Shown piece by piece: positions 53,523-54,562 of a stretch of DNA of 54,562 nucleotides (its first letter is position 1; every line of letters begins with the position of its first letter). Origin of the DNA: a virus. Below the pieces are notes generated by a model. It worked only from the letters and a program-made list of their open reading frames with translations. It was not told where the DNA came from and ran no database searches. Both the position numbers and the translations under genes were made by a program. Where the stretch lies: IMG/VR virus record IMGVR_UViG_3300042564_006016, positions 1 through 54,562 of that record. One strand, written 5' to 3'.

Positions 53523-54562
53523 TTAAGATTGTGAAGTTGCTGATAAATATTCTTCTGTTGTCATGTTATGATTATTAGCGATACTTGCCAAAGCTCCGTC
53601 TTTTGCAATATCTGGGTGTACACCTTTCCAGTACGAAAGTCCGTCTAAACTAGCGTGTGGATACACAATCATATATTCAGGCTGGTCAAAAATATGTTTA
53701 ATCGTAATTTTGTAAAGTTTGTAAGATAAAACTTTTTTAACTTTCTTGTCAAAATTAATAGTCGCTACCCCATTTATAATCGACACGGCTTTTCGTTCTA
53801 AGTATTCAGCTTCTTTGGTTGCCTCATCTAGCAACTCAGCATTATCGCCTAAATCGTCAATAATTTGTTGAGCGTTGCAATATTTCAAGGAAATTGCTCT
53901 TACATCTATATCTTCAATTGCTAATATCTCGGGTAGTGTTAACTCATGATTAACTATCTTCCAGTATAATTTTTCGTGCTTTGGTCTGAACCTAACACCA
54001 TCTAAGGCATAAAATCCGTAACCATCGCTGAATTGACAAGCATAGCCATCTTCACAATGTAGGTCGTTAGCATTATTTCGTTTCATTAATATAGGGACTG
54101 GGCAAACAATACAAAACCCCCTTAACTGTATCGACATGAAAACACCAATATTTATATAATCAATCATTTTTTGTAAATTTTCTTTTTGGCTTTTTGTATA
54201 AAAATCAAAATTATTTAAAAAATATGAATAAAAAGATAACCACCCAAAATCAGAATAATTTCCATAATCAGAAAAAGAGAAATAATCTAAACCCCTAACC
54301 TGATCCCTAACCTGATCCCTAACCTGATCCCCAACCTGATCCCCAACCTGATCCCCAACCTGACCCCAAACCTGACCCCAAACCTGACCCCTAACCTGAT
54401 CCCTAACCTGATCCCCAACCTGATCCACAACCTGATCCCAAACCTGATTCCTAACCTGACCCCCAACCTGATCCCCAACCTGATCCCCAACCTGACCCCA
54501 AACCTGATCCCCAACCTGATCCCCAACCTGATCCCAAACCTGATCCACAACCTGACCCCCAC
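53523..54562 (-). CDS. DUF6745-like DQV-repeat protein, C-terminal part
   Basis: The frame enters from the right edge inside the repeat. About 88 residues of DQV/GQV/NQV tetrapeptides (about 22 units) are followed by a domain of about 255 residues. That domain contains FSDYGNYSDFGWLSFYSYF, a hydrophobic MSIQLRGFCIVCPVPILMKR segment and LHCEDGYACQFSDGYGFYALDGVRF, which matches my memory of the DUF6745 core (LHNEDGPAIxYPDGxxVYAxHGxxVP). The 5' part is at 1-368, giving about 470 residues in all. The role of the family is unknown. The repeat may form an extended or solenoid spacer. Confidence 0.8.
   Translation of the reverse strand, partial: GGQVVDQVWDQVGDQVGDQVWGQVGDQVGDQVGGQVRNQVWDQVVDQVGDQVRDQVRGQVWGQVWGQVGDQVGDQVGDQVRDQVRDQVRGLDYFSFSDYGNYSDFGWLSFYSYFLNNFDFYTKSQKENLQKMIDYINIGVFMSIQLRGFCIVCPVPILMKRNNANDLHCEDGYACQFSDGYGFYALDGVRFRPKHEKLYWKIVNHELTLPEILAIEDIDVRAISLKYCNAQQIIDDLGDNAELLDEATKEAEYLERKAVSIINGVATINFDKKVKKVLSYKLYKITIKHIFDQPEYMIVYPHASLDGLSYWKGVHPDIAKDGALASIANNHNMTTEEYLSATSQS
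54297..54562. repeat. 12-bp direct repeat array, right-edge part
   Basis: Twenty-two copies of AACCTGANNNNN start at 54297 with an exact 12-base period and end two bases before the window edge. They are the same units as at 3-146. Together at least 34 copies are present. Confidence 0.95.

Noticed and set aside
54297-54562. CRISPR array from the regular AACCTGA repeats
   Set aside because: Units are only 12 bp with no unique spacers and they encode a protein repeat in frame with a downstream domain.
54287-54562. Second reading frame over the repeat (RLGIRLG-type product)
   Set aside because: It is a shifted shadow of the QV repeat; only the QV frame connects to the N- and C-terminal domains.
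1-54562. Integrase, excisionase or attachment site
   Set aside because: No recombinase motif or att-like repeat was seen; the regulator at 19717 alone does not show lysogeny.

Overview
The window looks like an essentially complete genome of a tailed dsDNA phage with siphovirus architecture. It has a TerL, portal, HK97-type prohead protease with scaffold, HK97-fold capsid protein, head-tail connectors, a tail tube protein, a G/GT-type frameshifted tail chaperone, a tape measure protein, baseplate proteins, a beta-helix tail spike, and separate lysis genes. No integrase, transposase, rRNA or CRISPR array is visible. Both window ends lie inside the same 12-bp repeat array of one minus-strand gene. 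The N-terminal part is at 1-368 and the C-terminal part at 53523-54562, so the molecule is probably circular or circularly permuted and was opened or broken inside the repeat.

The DNA is AT-rich and genes are short, often separated by a single base (TAATATG, TAGTATG) or overlapping as ATGA. Stops are TAA, TAG and sometimes TGA, so the standard bacterial code fits. Clear Shine-Dalgarno sequences are rare, the best one being at 42472. Promoters resemble sigma70 (TTGACA / TATAAT). The host cannot be named from sequence alone; a low-GC bacterium, possibly of a poorly cultured lineage, is an inference.

Layout: (1) 1-720 minus: a DQV-repeat DUF6745-like protein and its small partner. (2) 780-1165: a pseudoknotted noncoding RNA with its own terminator. 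(3) 1335-12201 plus: replication and recombination block with an initiator carrying internal iterons, a DnaB-type helicase, an SSB-like protein, a PD-(D/E)XK exonuclease, many small unknown genes, two tRNA-like structured elements at 7091-7315, and an exported lysozyme-like protein. (4) 12405-19717 minus: tail spike, putative minor head protein, portal, TerL, a membrane protein and a winged-helix regulator with three copies of an operator-like motif. (5) 19914-23391: small regulatory and accessory genes with duplicated intergenic cassettes, then a possible small terminase preceded by eight AGGCAA repeats. (6) 23392-24350: a G-rich tract, a structured intergenic region and a terminator. (7) 24373-27175 minus: accessory genes including a ClpP-like protease. 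(8) 27258-44285 plus: head, tail and lysis genes. (9) 44280-53521 minus: an early-type operon with Dam methylase, a dCTP deaminase/dUTPase-family protein, an RNA ligase, a Rha-like protein, a RuvC-like resolvase and small DNA-binding proteins.

The most unusual theme is regulation by RNA structure and by shuffled start-site cassettes. Start codons sit in or just after perfect hairpins or pseudoknots at 1335, 5401, 21574, 32294, 33617 and 53278. Identical stretches of about 20-33 nt around start codons or in leaders recur in front of unrelated genes. Function statements come from reading the protein and DNA sequence only; no database search was run.
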